NCBI GenBank assembly: GCA_017354895.1
Contig: CP071495.1
Span: forward strand, 2,649,001-2,713,000
DNA length: 64,000 nucleotides
Source: Podospora comata
Lineage: Eukaryota > Ascomycota > Sordariomycetes > Sordariales > Podosporaceae
Reading direction: 5' to 3'
Shown: positions 50,237 through 61,233 of the stretch, one piece after another
How positions within the stretch are numbered: position 1 is the stretch's first letter
Layout: each line of letters opens with the position of its first letter
Made by a program: the position numbers and the translations under genes
Notes under the pieces: generated by a model
What the model was told of the DNA's origin: nothing
Databases searched by the model: none
The model's input: only the letters and a program-made list of their open reading frames with translations

Positions 50237-50434
50237 TCACTTCTGGGATGAGCTGCTGAGGAGTGGTGTGCTCGAGGCTATGCTGGAGATGCTCGTCTTC
50301 CTCTTGAGCTTGTTGAGGAGGGAGCTGCTGGTGCTGCCGTAGGGTGATCTTGGTTGGTGTTGTTGGGTCTGGGTTTGTGGTGGGGAGTAGTGGTGGCCTA
50401 GGCCGTTGAAGCAGCGGGAGCAGGGGCAGCTCAT
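50237..50434 (-). CDS. Small Cys-containing ORF, unknown
   Basis: A 65-residue frame begins with an ATG in AAA-ATG-AGC context and reads MSCPCSRCF, then a His/Gln/Pro/Ser-rich stretch, then LNKLKRKTSISSIASS and a serine-rich end. The Cys-Pro-Cys start and the basic-serine C-terminal half look like a small expressed fungal protein and not random sequence. The frame stays open upstream for about 180 codons without a better start, and the upstream part overlaps a likely leader. No family is recognised. Confidence 0.38.
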   Translation of the reverse strand: MSCPCSRCFNGLGHHYSPPQTQTQQHQPRSPYGSTSSSLLNKLKRKTSISSIASSTPLLSSSSQK

Positions 50435-52236
50435 TTTCGAGTTGGTGTTCCTTGTATCTTCCTTGCGTGAGGAGTGGGTGGTGAAGGTGTGGCGTGGTGT
50501 TGAGGAACGGTGTTCTTGGTGTTCTTGAAACTTTAAGAGACTTTCTGATAGTCTGAGAAGCGTATAATGGAATGATAAAACAACAAAGAAGACGATTTCG
50601 CCCAAGTTATATAGATCTTCGAAAAAACCTGAAAAGATGAGTCCTGCACTCAGGCCAAGGGTTAAACGCGGCACAGTGACTAACACCTCCAGGGTTGTAG
50701 GTGCATCCGTGACTAACACCAGTCCCTGTCTTCCTCTTGGCACACTGGATCTCGAGGTGGATAACAAGTCCGTGTAAGTGATGAAGCCCTTTGCCACTTT
50801 TTCCCGAATGTCGAATGGAAAAGAGAAACCGAAGTCCGAAAAAGAAGGGAGGGATATGAGGGGAAGATATATAAGAGGACAGAATTCATCCCATGCAGGT
50901 CCAGCCGTGCGTGTGTGAGCGTGTGTGTGTGTCCAAGCACATGCAGCACACCCCAAATCACATCCCGCCCAACCCAACTCCAAACCAACCCTCCTCCATT
51001 TGGCGACATCCCGAGTGTCGCCCGCATCTTTGGACTTCTCGCCAAGAAAGGCAAAGTCATTCGACTAACACCCACCACCCACCCTATCCACATCTAGCCA
51101 CAGCAGTTACCTATCAGTCGCCCATCAGTACCCAATGACAAGTCTTGTTATATATCGAAGCTGGTATCAAATCCACAGTAAGATTTGTTACATAAGTCCT
51201 AGTTATCTTATCGATATCATCATTTCTAGCTACAACACCATCAAATTCACCATCTCCGCCATCGTGAACATCAACCCCCCCTTCAACCTCTTGCGTGAAT
51301 TTACAACACCAAAAATCCCCCCCCCTCACCCCTCCCCTCCCCCTCAAAAGCTTGGAACTCACCATTCCGCCCGACCGGTCCAGCGGTGAATGGCCTGACA
51401 AAAAGCCCCCAAACCCAAGAAATCTCACCATCCTACCTTGAACAAGAAAGTTACCCCAAGTTTTTATTTTCCCCGCATTTTCACCTCAACCACCAGCCCC
51501 CTCATCCCAACGAGACGGACAAAACCACCCCGTTTTTCCTCAAGTGAGGGGAGTCCTTTTACCAATTTACCCCGGATTCTAGAGCGCTCTCGACCCATTG
51601 GCATCCCACGTCCCCGCGTCCTGTGAAGCGCCTCGGCCGCAGTTAATATCGATATCTCGTTGGTAGTATCCAAATCAGCAGAAAGATCTAGACTGAATTC
51701 TCTCAAATTGGGATGGCAAAAAAGATCCCCCCCCCCCAGTGTCAGATGGGAAAATGTGGCATGTCTGTTGGTTGTTATCTGTCGATCATATAACATCAGC
51801 TATGCCCCCCCTCCAAAGACATGGCATGCCTTACATCCAATCATTCCCACCCCAGTCACACAGGCATCTCTCAAAAGCATATGTACACAGCCAAAAGTGA
51901 ACGACAACGAAAAATACCATTTGTAGGTAACTCTATGCCATTCCCTTCCACACCAAACCCCCCTTTGCCCCTCCCCAACCCAATGTGCAAAAGCAGGTCA
52001 TGCAAATTACCACTTCTTCTCCCACTCCCTCAAAAAAAAAAGAGAACGCTCTGAACACAAAATGGTGTGGTTAACACATACTTTGCAAAAAAAGACGAAC
52101 AACAAAATACAAGTGTGGCCTGGTCCCCTTTGAAAACCAACCGTCGACCCCCCTTTCCATTCCCATCCAGTCTATTTGAATCAACCCTTTAGGAACCGAG
52201 CTAGGAACCGCCTAGTGTTTAAGATATATACATACT
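50435..52236. other. Intergenic region without recognisable gene
   Basis: The left part is the presumed promoter and leader of the small minus-strand ORF (with TATATAAG at 50868-50875). From 51,100 to 52,236 the plus strand is C- and A-rich with many CCCC runs and AAAA runs. This is typical of intergenic DNA, including the lsc2 3' UTR at its right end. Confidence 0.4.
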
Positions 52237-53808
52237 TTAGATACCAAGAGTGAACTCAACGCCGACATCAATGTCACGAGCTGTAAAACCAACATGTCAG
52301 CTGATGTTTTGGCAAATTCAGAGAGCAAGAGAAACATACCCATCTTGACAACCTTGCTGAGCTGCACCGCCTTCTCGGCAGCGTTCTGCAAGTCATCGAT
52401 AGAGAAAATCTTCATGCCCGAGTCGTTGATCAGACGGTGGGCCTCCTCCATGTTGGTACCCTGCAGACGGGCAATGATGGGGATCTTGAGGTCGAGCGAC
52501 TTGACAGTGTTGATCAGACCGTGAGCAATGGCGTCGCAGCGGACGATACCGCCAAAGATGTTGACGAAAATGGCAGTGACCTTGGGGTCGCTGGTGATGA
52601 GCTCGAAAGCCTCCTTGATGGCGGCGGGGGTAGCACCACCACCGACGTCGAGGAAGTTGGCGGGCTGGCCGCCATTGAGCTTGATGATATCCATGGTGGC
52701 CATGGCAAGGCCGGCGCCGTTGACAAGGCAGCCGATGTCACCGTCGAGCTTGATGAAGTTGAGGCCGGACTCGGCGGCGCGCACCTCATCGGCGTCCTCC
52801 TGGGTGGTGTCGCGCCACTCGAAGGCCTCCTTCTGGCGGAACTCGGCGTTGTCGTCAAAGTTGAACTTGGCGTCCATGCACATGACCTTGTGGTCCGAGG
52901 TCTCGGAGAGGGGGTTGATCTCGATCTGGGTGGCGTCCTTCTCGAGGAAGATCTTGTAGAGGTTCTGGATGGTCTTGACGGCATCGTCAACGCACTGCTC
53001 GCTGAAGCCGAGCTTGACGGCGATGTCGCGGGCCATCTCGTCCGTCACACCGACGTTGATGTCGATGTAGGTGGTGTTGATAGCATCGGGGTTCTCCTTG
53101 GCGACACCCTCAATGTCCATGCCGCCCTGCGACGAGGACACGATGACGGGGCCCTGGGAGCCACGGTCCATGAGGACGGCGAGGTAGAACTCGCGGCGGG
53201 CGAACTTGCGCTCGCAGATGTAGACGGAGTTGCAGAGACGGCCCTGAGCACCGGTCTGCTTGGTGATGAGCTGGTGACCGATCATCTGCTCGGCGAACAT
53301 CTTGGCCTCGGTGGGGGAGTAGATGACACGAACACCGCCCTTCAGGCCGTTATCAAAGGTACCCTTGCCACGACCACCGGCGAGGACCTGGGCCTTGATG
53401 ACCATGTCGTCGCTGCCGATCGACTTCGCGACAGCCTCAGCCTCGGCGGCAGACTTGGCGACGGCGCCCTTGGGGACATCGATGCCATACTATTCGACCG
53501 AGATCAGCGGGATGATTCTTTTGTCCTGCGATGAGGGACCAATTCGAGGGGTCCACTCTTTGCTATGTCTCACCTGTTTGAGGAGGTCGGCCGAGATGTA
53601 TTCGTGGATGCTGAGCGCTCTCCTTTGTTGTTGAGCGAAGCTGGGAAGTCTGGAGGCGGGGGAAGTCTGTGAAGAAGCGGGCAGAGACAGATTAGTTTCA
53701 GGTTCACCGTCTTCACCGTTTGCGCTGCTGGATCTATTTGGCGCAACGACATACCTTGGGGGCAGCAAAGGCCGAGGCCAATGCGCGGTTGCGACCGAGT
53801 CTGAACAT
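52237..53808 (-). CDS. lsc2: Succinyl-CoA ligase beta subunit, mitochondrial
   Basis: The beta subunit, with the alpha subunit, converts succinyl-CoA to succinate in the TCA cycle while making ATP or GTP in the mitochondrial matrix. Minus-strand exons are 53808-53755, 53666-53574, 53489-52340 and 52280-52237, giving 446 residues, the usual length. The first 40 residues are an Arg/Ala/Ser/Gln presequence followed by [17 protein letters not shown], the start of the mature ATP-grasp domain. [21 protein letters not shown] and [14 protein letters not shown] are ATP-grasp marks. [17 protein letters not shown] and [11 protein letters not shown] belong to the C-terminal ligase domain. The last exon encodes only [14 protein letters not shown]. 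Nucleotide preference cannot be read from the sequence. Confidence 0.95.
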
Positions 53809-55096
53809 GATGTGTGGTTGTGGGTGTGTGGAGGAGGAGGAGGAGGAGGAGGGGAGATGTGCTTCGGTAGAAAAGGCAGCGAAGCGTTGTGATGGGTTTA
53901 TGTCGATGATAAAAGTCGACGTTGGTCAATTTAGGGACCCTGTATTCACTTTTCGAAATGACGCTCCAAGGGGGGCAGAGCCAACCAACAGACGGCGGGC
54001 TGGGCAGCCAAGAACAGGTTGCTGGGAGCTGCACCTGGTCTGCGATAGGTCCGGGAATAACCGAACCAATGGCTGGCTGCTGACCGCCGCCTGAGCTGCC
54101 GAGAGGTTGAGCCGACACCTGCCAGACCCGCTGTGGCCGGCCCGTGCCCGATCTAGATTTTCGGTGTACGGAGACGCGAGGCGGGAGTCGACTTCCGCCG
54201 CTTCGATATATAAATAGGTATGCTATCTCGTAAGGCATTGATTTGCCTGCAGTTGATATCCCAAACCACTCGCGAGCATCGCGGTGCGGTATACAGACGA
54301 TACCTTCTCATATCAGAAAGCTATGAGATGAATCATAACCAATGACATCAGCGCCCTGAACTTGAAGAACGGTCCCCGGACCAGATGGAAGCTCCCCACA
54401 CCTGTCACTTTCCCCGTGGAGAGCGATGGACGCCGGTACTGAATCATGGCATTTGAGAATCCCGGTTTCATTCCCATGATCTGCCACCAAGGATTATACT
54501 AGTTTCCCTTGTCAAACCATTTCGGTTTTCACGTCACATGAGAGCCGGGTGAAAGCAGATGTCATTGAAGGCAGGATGAGGCTTTAGCCGCAAGTCATCA
54601 TGAGTCTCCAATTTTAGTTTTGATGTGCTCTATTTACATGATCAGCAGTGATGTGAAGTAGGCTTCTCAACATACCTGGAAAAGAACAGTCTGTTCTCCC
54701 TGAGAATGTATCCTTGAGAAAACCATCTATAAATTCAATACCTGCATATCCGTAGCTCCAACCATTGCATTCCTCGCAAGGCTATGCACCTACCGCAGCC
54801 CGCCTAAATCCCACCTTCCACCCCACCACCAATCAAACCCTCCCCAGCGATAAGCCAAAAATAATATCCGATAACAGCTCACCTTGAACACCTTGATGAG
54901 CTTTCGTCAATCGCATATTCACATCCATCATCTCACATCCATCATCTCACATCCACCATCTCACATCCACCATCTCACCATCACCAACCTCACTGTCACC
55001 AACCTCACTGTCACCAACCTCATCAACAAACCCACATTCACCCCCTTCTTCTCTCCCCCCCCCCCCCCACCCTAAACACCCCCAAAACTCATCACC
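53809..55096. other. Intergenic region and tandem-repeat leader
   Basis: Holds the lsc2 promoter on the left (an 18-nt GGA repeat at 53828-53850 lies in its leader) and on the right the leader of the gene at 55097. That leader contains repeats of CATCTCACATCCA (54918-54985) and CTCACTGTCACCAAC (54990-55020), and an upstream ORF at 54896-55075. Confidence 0.45.
54896..55075 (+). other. Upstream ORF before the lysine-rich gene
   Basis: A 59-codon frame starts with ATG at 54896 and stops at 55073-55075, 21 nt before the main start at 55097. It spans the tandem repeats of the leader and reads as His/Ile/Leu/Thr-rich repeats ending in a proline run. It may limit translation of the main ORF if the transcript starts upstream of it. 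Transcript start is unknown. Confidence 0.35.
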
Positions 55097-55867
55097 ATGT
55101 CCCAACCAGAACCCCCCCCTCAAGACCCAAAACTCCCCAAAGACAAATACACCTCCCTCCTCAACACCCTCTCCCTCTCCATCTCAAAATCTCACTCTTC
55201 CATCCTCTCCTCCATCTCCCACCACCGCAAAGCTCCCACAACCAAGTCCTCACTCTCCTCCTCCCGCCACCAACCCCCTCCCCAAAGCAACACCGACTCG
55301 GACCTATCCTACATCCCCCCACCAAATCAAGGCATTGGATTCTCCTCATCCAAACCCCTCCCCACAGCCCAGCAGCTCGCAACCGACGACCTCAAGAAAA
55401 AACTCCTGGGGAAAAACGCCTTGCGACAAAAAGAGGAAGCAAAGCGCAAAAAGGAAGAGAGCGAATCCGAGGATGAGGTCGGGAGGGGGGGGCTGGGACG
55501 CAAGACAAAGAGGGGGAGGGTAGCGGAACCGGAACCGGCAGGGAGGAGGAAGAAGAAGGTCAGGGTTGAGGAGCCTAAGCCTGTCAGTACCGGTGAAGAA
55601 AAGGGTATTTCAGCTGCGGCTGTGGAGGGGAAGGAGGAGGCTGTAGAAGGAGATGTTCAGACGGAGGATGTGCTTGGGAACGACGAAAAAGAGGAGGAGG
55701 TAACACCACCGACGATAAATGGAAAAGAAAAGGTGGACGGGGAGGACGGAGAGAAGAAAAGGAAGAGGAAAAAGAAGAATAAGAAAAAGAAGAGAAAGGC
55801 ATCTACGACAGAGGGGGGTGGTGATGGAGATGGGGCTGCTGTGGAGGGGGATGAGGAGGAGGACTGA
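55097..55867 (+). CDS. Lysine-rich DUF3245-like protein
   Basis: A single-exon protein of 256 residues. The first 75 residues are Ser/Pro-rich. The centre has NQGIGFSSSKPLPTAQQLATDDLKKKLLGKNALRQKE in sequence, here noted for its GIGF and LKKKLLGKNA motifs, which recall the fungal DUF3245 family (yeast YCR016W, nucleolar). The C-terminal half alternates Lys/Arg and Glu/Asp blocks, with a run of mixed Lys/Arg near residues 218-236 that would act as a nuclear or nucleolar signal, and it ends in an acidic tail. A role in ribosome synthesis is inference from the family and composition. Confidence 0.62.
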   Translation: MSQPEPPPQDPKLPKDKYTSLLNTLSLSISKSHSSILSSISHHRKAPTTKSSLSSSRHQPPPQSNTDSDLSYIPPPNQGIGFSSSKPLPTAQQLATDDLKKKLLGKNALRQKEEAKRKKEESESEDEVGRGGLGRKTKRGRVAEPEPAGRRKKKVRVEEPKPVSTGEEKGISAAAVEGKEEAVEGDVQTEDVLGNDEKEEEVTPPTINGKEKVDGEDGEKKRKRKKKNKKKKRKASTTEGGGDGDGAAVEGDEEED

Positions 55868-56262
55868 GTTATTACTCGATGTCTAATGTGCTGTTATACC
55901 AAGCTGCCTCGAGAACGGAGCTTGACCAGTTGTTGTAGTTCATACTTGACCGCTGCAAAAGCACCAGATTAACCAAGCTACAATTGCTGATATTGTCCCA
56001 TTCAGGCCGCAGCCACCAGTTCTATGCTGCTCTGCTGCAAGCCGTTGGATGATAAAAGACAAAACTCCATCCACCCACTTGACAACTACTATGCATAATA
56101 ACCCGCCTTTGCTATGTTATTTAGTTCTTTGGTAACCAGACCCCCTAACCCCCTCGAATATGCCCCCCTTTCCTTAATCCCTTTACACAATGTGAACGTG
56201 TTTTTGAGTTACACCCTTGATACATATATCCTCCCCCCCCTCCTCGAAGCCAAATGCCATGC
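55868..56262. other. Convergent 3' region
   Basis: A gap of 395 bases between two convergent genes. It is mixed in composition with CCCC runs near 56,150 and 56,230. No gene is seen, and it is likely to be 3' UTRs. Confidence 0.4.
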
Positions 56263-59176
56263 TTAGTTATCAAACTGCTTCTTCAACTCCTTCCACTTTT
56301 GCTTGAGGGTCTCATGTTGAGAATTGACCTAGTCACAAAGACGTTAGCATCATCAGTCGTCGATAGTGGATAGTAAAAGGCAACAACACACCTCAGCATA
56401 CTGCACCTTGGTAGCCACCAGTTCCTCCTCCAAATCCTTCAACTCCTTCTCCAACCTCTCATTCTCCTCGTGCACCTTCTCATTCCTCTTCATCAAATCC
56501 CCCCGTTCCAACTCCCACGCCTGCTCCAGCTCCTCGGGCTGCTTCTCAATCACAATCCTCAACTCCTTCACCTGCCCCCTCAAGCTCTCATTCTCATCCT
56601 TCAACTCCTCATTCTCCACCTTGGTCTTGACCAAATCCGTCGCCAGCTCCGCCTGCTCCCGATCATGAGCCTCGATCCTCTCCTCCAACCGCCTCACCCT
56701 GCTCGCATAACTCGCATTCGCCGACCTCAACCCCTCCAGTTCCTGCTCCCTCTCCTTCTCCACCCTTGTCTTCTCCTCCCACTCCACCTTGTAAGCCTGC
56801 AGCACCTCGGGCGTAATCTTCACCTCGCACGCATCCCTGACCAGCTGATCCGCCCGGTAGACCTCCTTGTCCAGACTGCTGCTGCTGCTCCCAAAGAACC
56901 CATTCTCCAAAATCGAATTCGTCGACGGGGTGGCATCAATGTAAAAATCAAACAGCCTGTCCTTCAAAAACGTCGTCAGGGCGCTCATGTCCGTGATCCC
57001 CAGCAGCGCCGCCGCGTTCTTTTGCATGAGCACAATGCCAAACCTCAAGATCGCGCTCAGCCCCTCCGAGAGGATCAAGTCATAAATCCTCAACACCAGC
57101 TGCAGCGGGAAGCGGTACGCAAACAGCGTCAAGAACCACTGCGTGGCATACAAGTGCGGCGTGATCCCCCTCCTCCGCAAGTGGCAGTACAGCGCCGGCT
57201 CCAGATCCTCCAGCAGCCTCTCAAACTGGAACAGCCTCAGGTGCAGCCCCGGCATGTCCGCCACAAACAGATCCCGCAGCTGGTAGTGATTCATCAGCCT
57301 GACCAACAGGCAAAAGGCCTCCTCCTCGGCCATGTTGAAGAGCAGCGGCATGATCAAAAAGTTCATGCCCTGCGCGTACCCAACCTGCTCGTCAAACAGC
57401 GCATACGCCTTGCACACGCCAAACAGGCCTTCCTGGAGCCCTTGGGCGGCAGCGTACTTGGAGTAGCTTGTTCGAGCACCCAGATCCCTCCTGATGACCT
57501 TTTCCAGCTTCTGGAGCTGAGCAAGATCTTCCTTATCCTTCTTCCTGCGCTCGGCAGCAGCGGCGGCGGATTTGATCGAGTCAGTCTCCTTATCGGTTGG
57601 CGAAGAACCACCGGTAGAGCCAGCCTCGGAGTTGACCGACGAGGCAGACGAGGCCGAGTCCTTGGTGCTCCCGTTGGCGGTGCCATTAATCTCCTTGTCA
57701 GTGCCCCTAGCAACAAGTTCCCGATATACTATCTCGAGCTCTTCGTTCTTGCTCTGAGCCAGCACCTGCCAAATAACACCGCGGATGGCGCTCGGGATGC
57801 CGGTAGCAATCGCCTTATTCAGCTCCTCGGCACTCGTCCGGGCCACCGCCGCAGGACCCTCGTAGACAACGGCCTGCCAAAGATCCCAATCAACCGGCGT
57901 GTCGGCCATGGCAGAAGGCCCGGCATTGACACCCGAGACAGTGCCCGGAGCCAGATTCCGGTTCGGGCTTTGCGGCAGCGGCGAGGGCGGTGGTTTCGGG
58001 ATCGAAATAGTATCGGCATCGCCGTCCTCATCACCTTGCTTCTCCTCGTCCCCATTCATACCAGGAATCCCAGCCTCTTCCCTCATCCGCAGCGCCTTGA
58101 ACCGATCCTTCAAGCTGTTCCTCGACCCGATCGCCCTAGTCTCGTCATCCTCGTCCAGCTTGCTCAGCATCATCTCCGGATTGCTCGTCATGGTGGCGAC
58201 CGAGCTAGCCGTATTCCTCCTCGGGGAAGGTGCTGGTGGCACAGGTGTCTCAACCTTGGTCGAGCTTCTCGAAAGCCATGAAAAGGGGCTGTTGAACTTC
58301 CGACCAGTCGGCGCGGGAGCAGCAGTCGAAGGAGGATTTGGCGAGGGCGGCGCAGCGGGGGGGCTCTTTGACCGAGTATCCCAGGGCATGCTGATGCTGC
58401 TAAAAGACATAGTTTTGGCAGTGTGAGCCTTTTCCGGGGCAGGGGCGGGCTTCTCTGCGATGGCAGGTTCGGGGCTGGTTGGGACGGGAACCTCCTGAGC
58501 TACCGCTGGTGCTGCAGCAGCGGGGACGGAAGCGGCAATTTTGGCTAGTTGGGTGGCGGCCGTTGGAGTTGAATCGTCGTCTAGGTTCACGTTGTCGAGA
58601 GAGCCGGCAGAAGCTTCAGAGACACGGGAGAAACGGCGCGATATTCTGTGGTCGCTCGTCGTCGGGGATTCCGGCTTTTCGACCACATCGGCGGGCCCAT
58701 CGACAGTGAGCACAGATTGCCGAGCGGGAGCAACTGGGGACTGAGGCTCCTCGTAGTCGGACTCGGTTTCCTCCTCCACGGCGAGGGGCGTGACCACGGA
58801 CGGTTGTCGCTTGGTCAACGACCGGACCGAACCTGTCTCGCCCGACTCGACGGCATCTTCAAAGGTGTCCTGCTCGTTGCAAAAAAACAAATGATTAGTA
58901 CGACATTGAGGTTGTGTGACGGTGTCATCGGGAGATGGCAGGGGGAGATTTGGGGTGGTCCATGCAAGACCAGCCAGCTCCCGTCAGCAGGCGAAAAAGT
59001 CGACGTACCGTGTCCTTGTCCGAGTCCCTTGATGGCGGCCTCTGCTCCTGCTGTGGTGGTGCTTTTGGGGTTTGGACCGTTTCTTGGTCCGCTACGGGAG
59101 AAAGCGGCGTTTGTTGCAGCTGCTCCCTCTCCTCCACGACAGGAGACTTGATCGTCTCCTCGATGGCTGTCGACAT
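56263..59176 (-). CDS. gyp5: TBC-domain RabGAP, Gyp5/Evi5 type
   Basis: TBC proteins speed GTP hydrolysis by Rab GTPases; yeast Gyp5 acts on Ypt1 and Sec4. Minus-strand exons are 59176-59009, 58869-56392 and 56328-56263, giving 903 residues. The first 400 residues are disordered and Ser/Pro/Ala-rich. The TBC domain lies at about 410-700: it opens with GIPSAIRGVIWQ and has both catalytic fingers, Arg in IRRDLGAR (near 515-525) and Gln in YAQGMN (near 555). A low-complexity Ser/Thr insert (about 445-480) separates its first helices from the catalytic part. From about 740 to the end the protein is a charged coiled coil, the order seen in Gyp5. The last exon encodes 21 residues of that coil. The Rab target is inferred. 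Confidence 0.9.
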
Positions 59177-61233
59177 GGTGGCCTTTACCGCCGGCGCAAC
59201 CCTCTCCTTGTTCCGTCACCCTTCACCGGCGTTGTCGTATCACGTTCTATAATCGGCGGCGAAACGAGGTGGGAATGATGCTGTCGTAGTTTGCTCACGC
59301 GCGCAGCTTTGTGGCCATGAACAAAAAAAGGGGGTGGATATCCGTATGGAATCGACTTTCTAGATGGCGAGCGCCGGGGTGGATGATTTGGGTAATCGTT
59401 GTTGCAGTGTCTCGTGTCAAGAGGGAAAACCGTTGGTTGAGGTGTCCTTCGTCAAAAAGAGAAAAAGACGTCGTCGTAACAGGAGAGCAAAAAAAGAAAA
59501 AAGAAAAAAAACTGTATGGATTCTCTCTCCCTCTCTCTCTGCTGGAGTAAGATCAGGAAAAGTGTTCAGGTGGTTTTTTTGGAATGAAGCGCTTCGTTTG
59601 CGCCTGCCCGGACGGAGCCCCTTATTTCCAATCGAGGTTTCCGCTAAAAACGGGGGCCTAGGTTGCCAGCTGTGGAGGGGCATGGGGGCGAGCAGCATCA
59701 GCACAGGATTGCCGGGCCCCTCTCAACAGGCGATCTCCTTGACACTAACCAACGGGGGCACTGCTCACGAGCTGACCACAGCTTCAGAACTTCAACCTCC
59801 ACACCTTGGTCATCTTGTGGTAATTGTCTAATAAATGGCATTTCTCGCGTTTAATCGACACCCACGCCACTAAACACGGTTCCCATGCCTCGACGTGACA
59901 GCTGTTCCAATTCCTTCTTGGCTCAGTCATCCGTCATCCGTCATCCGTACGTACCACACTGCTGCATATCCAACACCTACAGGCAACTAACAACAAAGAA
60001 CCTATTGCACAATCTATTCATTCTCCTCCTTATCAACCCGTATATACTCCGTACCCTCCCTCGTCTTCACATCTGTCCATGTCTTCAAGAACAAGCATCA
60101 CCCCAAAAAACGCAGCTAGGGATAAGCGCTACCTTGGCGATACCTCCGCCATCCCCCTCACCACCTCATAGGCCACGGTACCGCCGAAGTCACACACCAC
60201 CTCACCTCCACCCCTTCAGAACGTTTCGTTTCATCGTTTCAGCCCTTTCCTCTTTTGGTTGGGGGCTGCTCGTTTCCAGTTCTTCTGTCCTTCCACAGGA
60301 TCGCCAACCGTTCCAACGCCTCTCCCGGTGCAGATCACCCTCACAGGCGGAGCTGCATCGTCCGATCTTTTCTTTCTTACCTCGAATCAGAATGTTCCAA
60401 CCGGCTTCTGTTGCAGACGTCGTCCACCAACAGAACAGCAAAGCAAACAGGTTTGACAGCTGCAAACTACCATAATGCGAAACTAGTCTAACGTTACCTC
60501 ATTCAACATGACTCCATTCACGTCATGTAGGAAAAAGAAGCGAGAGCAAAATCCACCCCCGGATGACCCGAGATTTGGTAAAACATTCAGTTCGCATTAA
60601 CTGAAATCTCACACAAATCTGCCTTGCGAGGATACATATATGTATCGTCTCCGCAGCGTTAATTAGGACGGAAAACAAAGGAAATAAAACTTTGCGATAT
60701 TGACAGGGCAATGCACAGATAAAACCAGGGAATCTCCACGATGTTCTAAATATATATATTTTTTTGATATCTGGAGTCTCAAAGCTCAAGAGCTTCATCA
60801 GTCGCAGATATGTCTGGGTTTAACCCTATGAAACAGAAAACCATGTTGAACATGAAAAACAAGGGACAAAACAAACATTGTAATTCTGGATGAAAGTCAC
60901 CCTTCACCACCTTCTTCTTCTCTATTAGTAGTATGCAATACAGTAGTACCCTCTACAGGCCACCCAGTTCCAGCTGTCCAACTCGCATCTCATCACCTCC
61001 TCTGTGATGTGTCCAGTCCAGTCCTGTCGGAACCCTCACACCTCCAATCTAAAAAGTCAAAAAGAAAAAAGCTCGTGGTATCACCCCTTTCCCTTCCCAA
61101 GCCCAACGACCATCTACCCATCTGATCACCATTAACCAAATAACGCCCGGAAAAAAAAACACAAAAGAAACCCAGTCGCTATGCATTCCCCCCTTCCTAC
61201 CCATACCCAGAAACAAAAAATAAAATAAAATAA
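59177..61233. other. Intergenic region without recognisable gene
   Basis: About 2 kb holding the gyp5 promoter at left and the 3' region of the minus-strand gene at right. Open frames here are short and lack domains. ATCCGTC is repeated in tandem at 59929-59948, and TA-rich stretches (TATATATAT) lie near 60,750. Confidence 0.4.

Noticed and set aside
52437-53534. 365-codon open frame on the plus strand
   Set aside because: It is antisense to lsc2 and made of Val/Gly/Leu/Asp repeats expected from the complementary strand of a biased coding region.
56470-58281. 603-codon open frame on the plus strand
   Set aside because: It is antisense to the TBC RabGAP exon; its Leu/Arg/Gln/His composition is the mirror of GC-rich codon bias and it has no domain.
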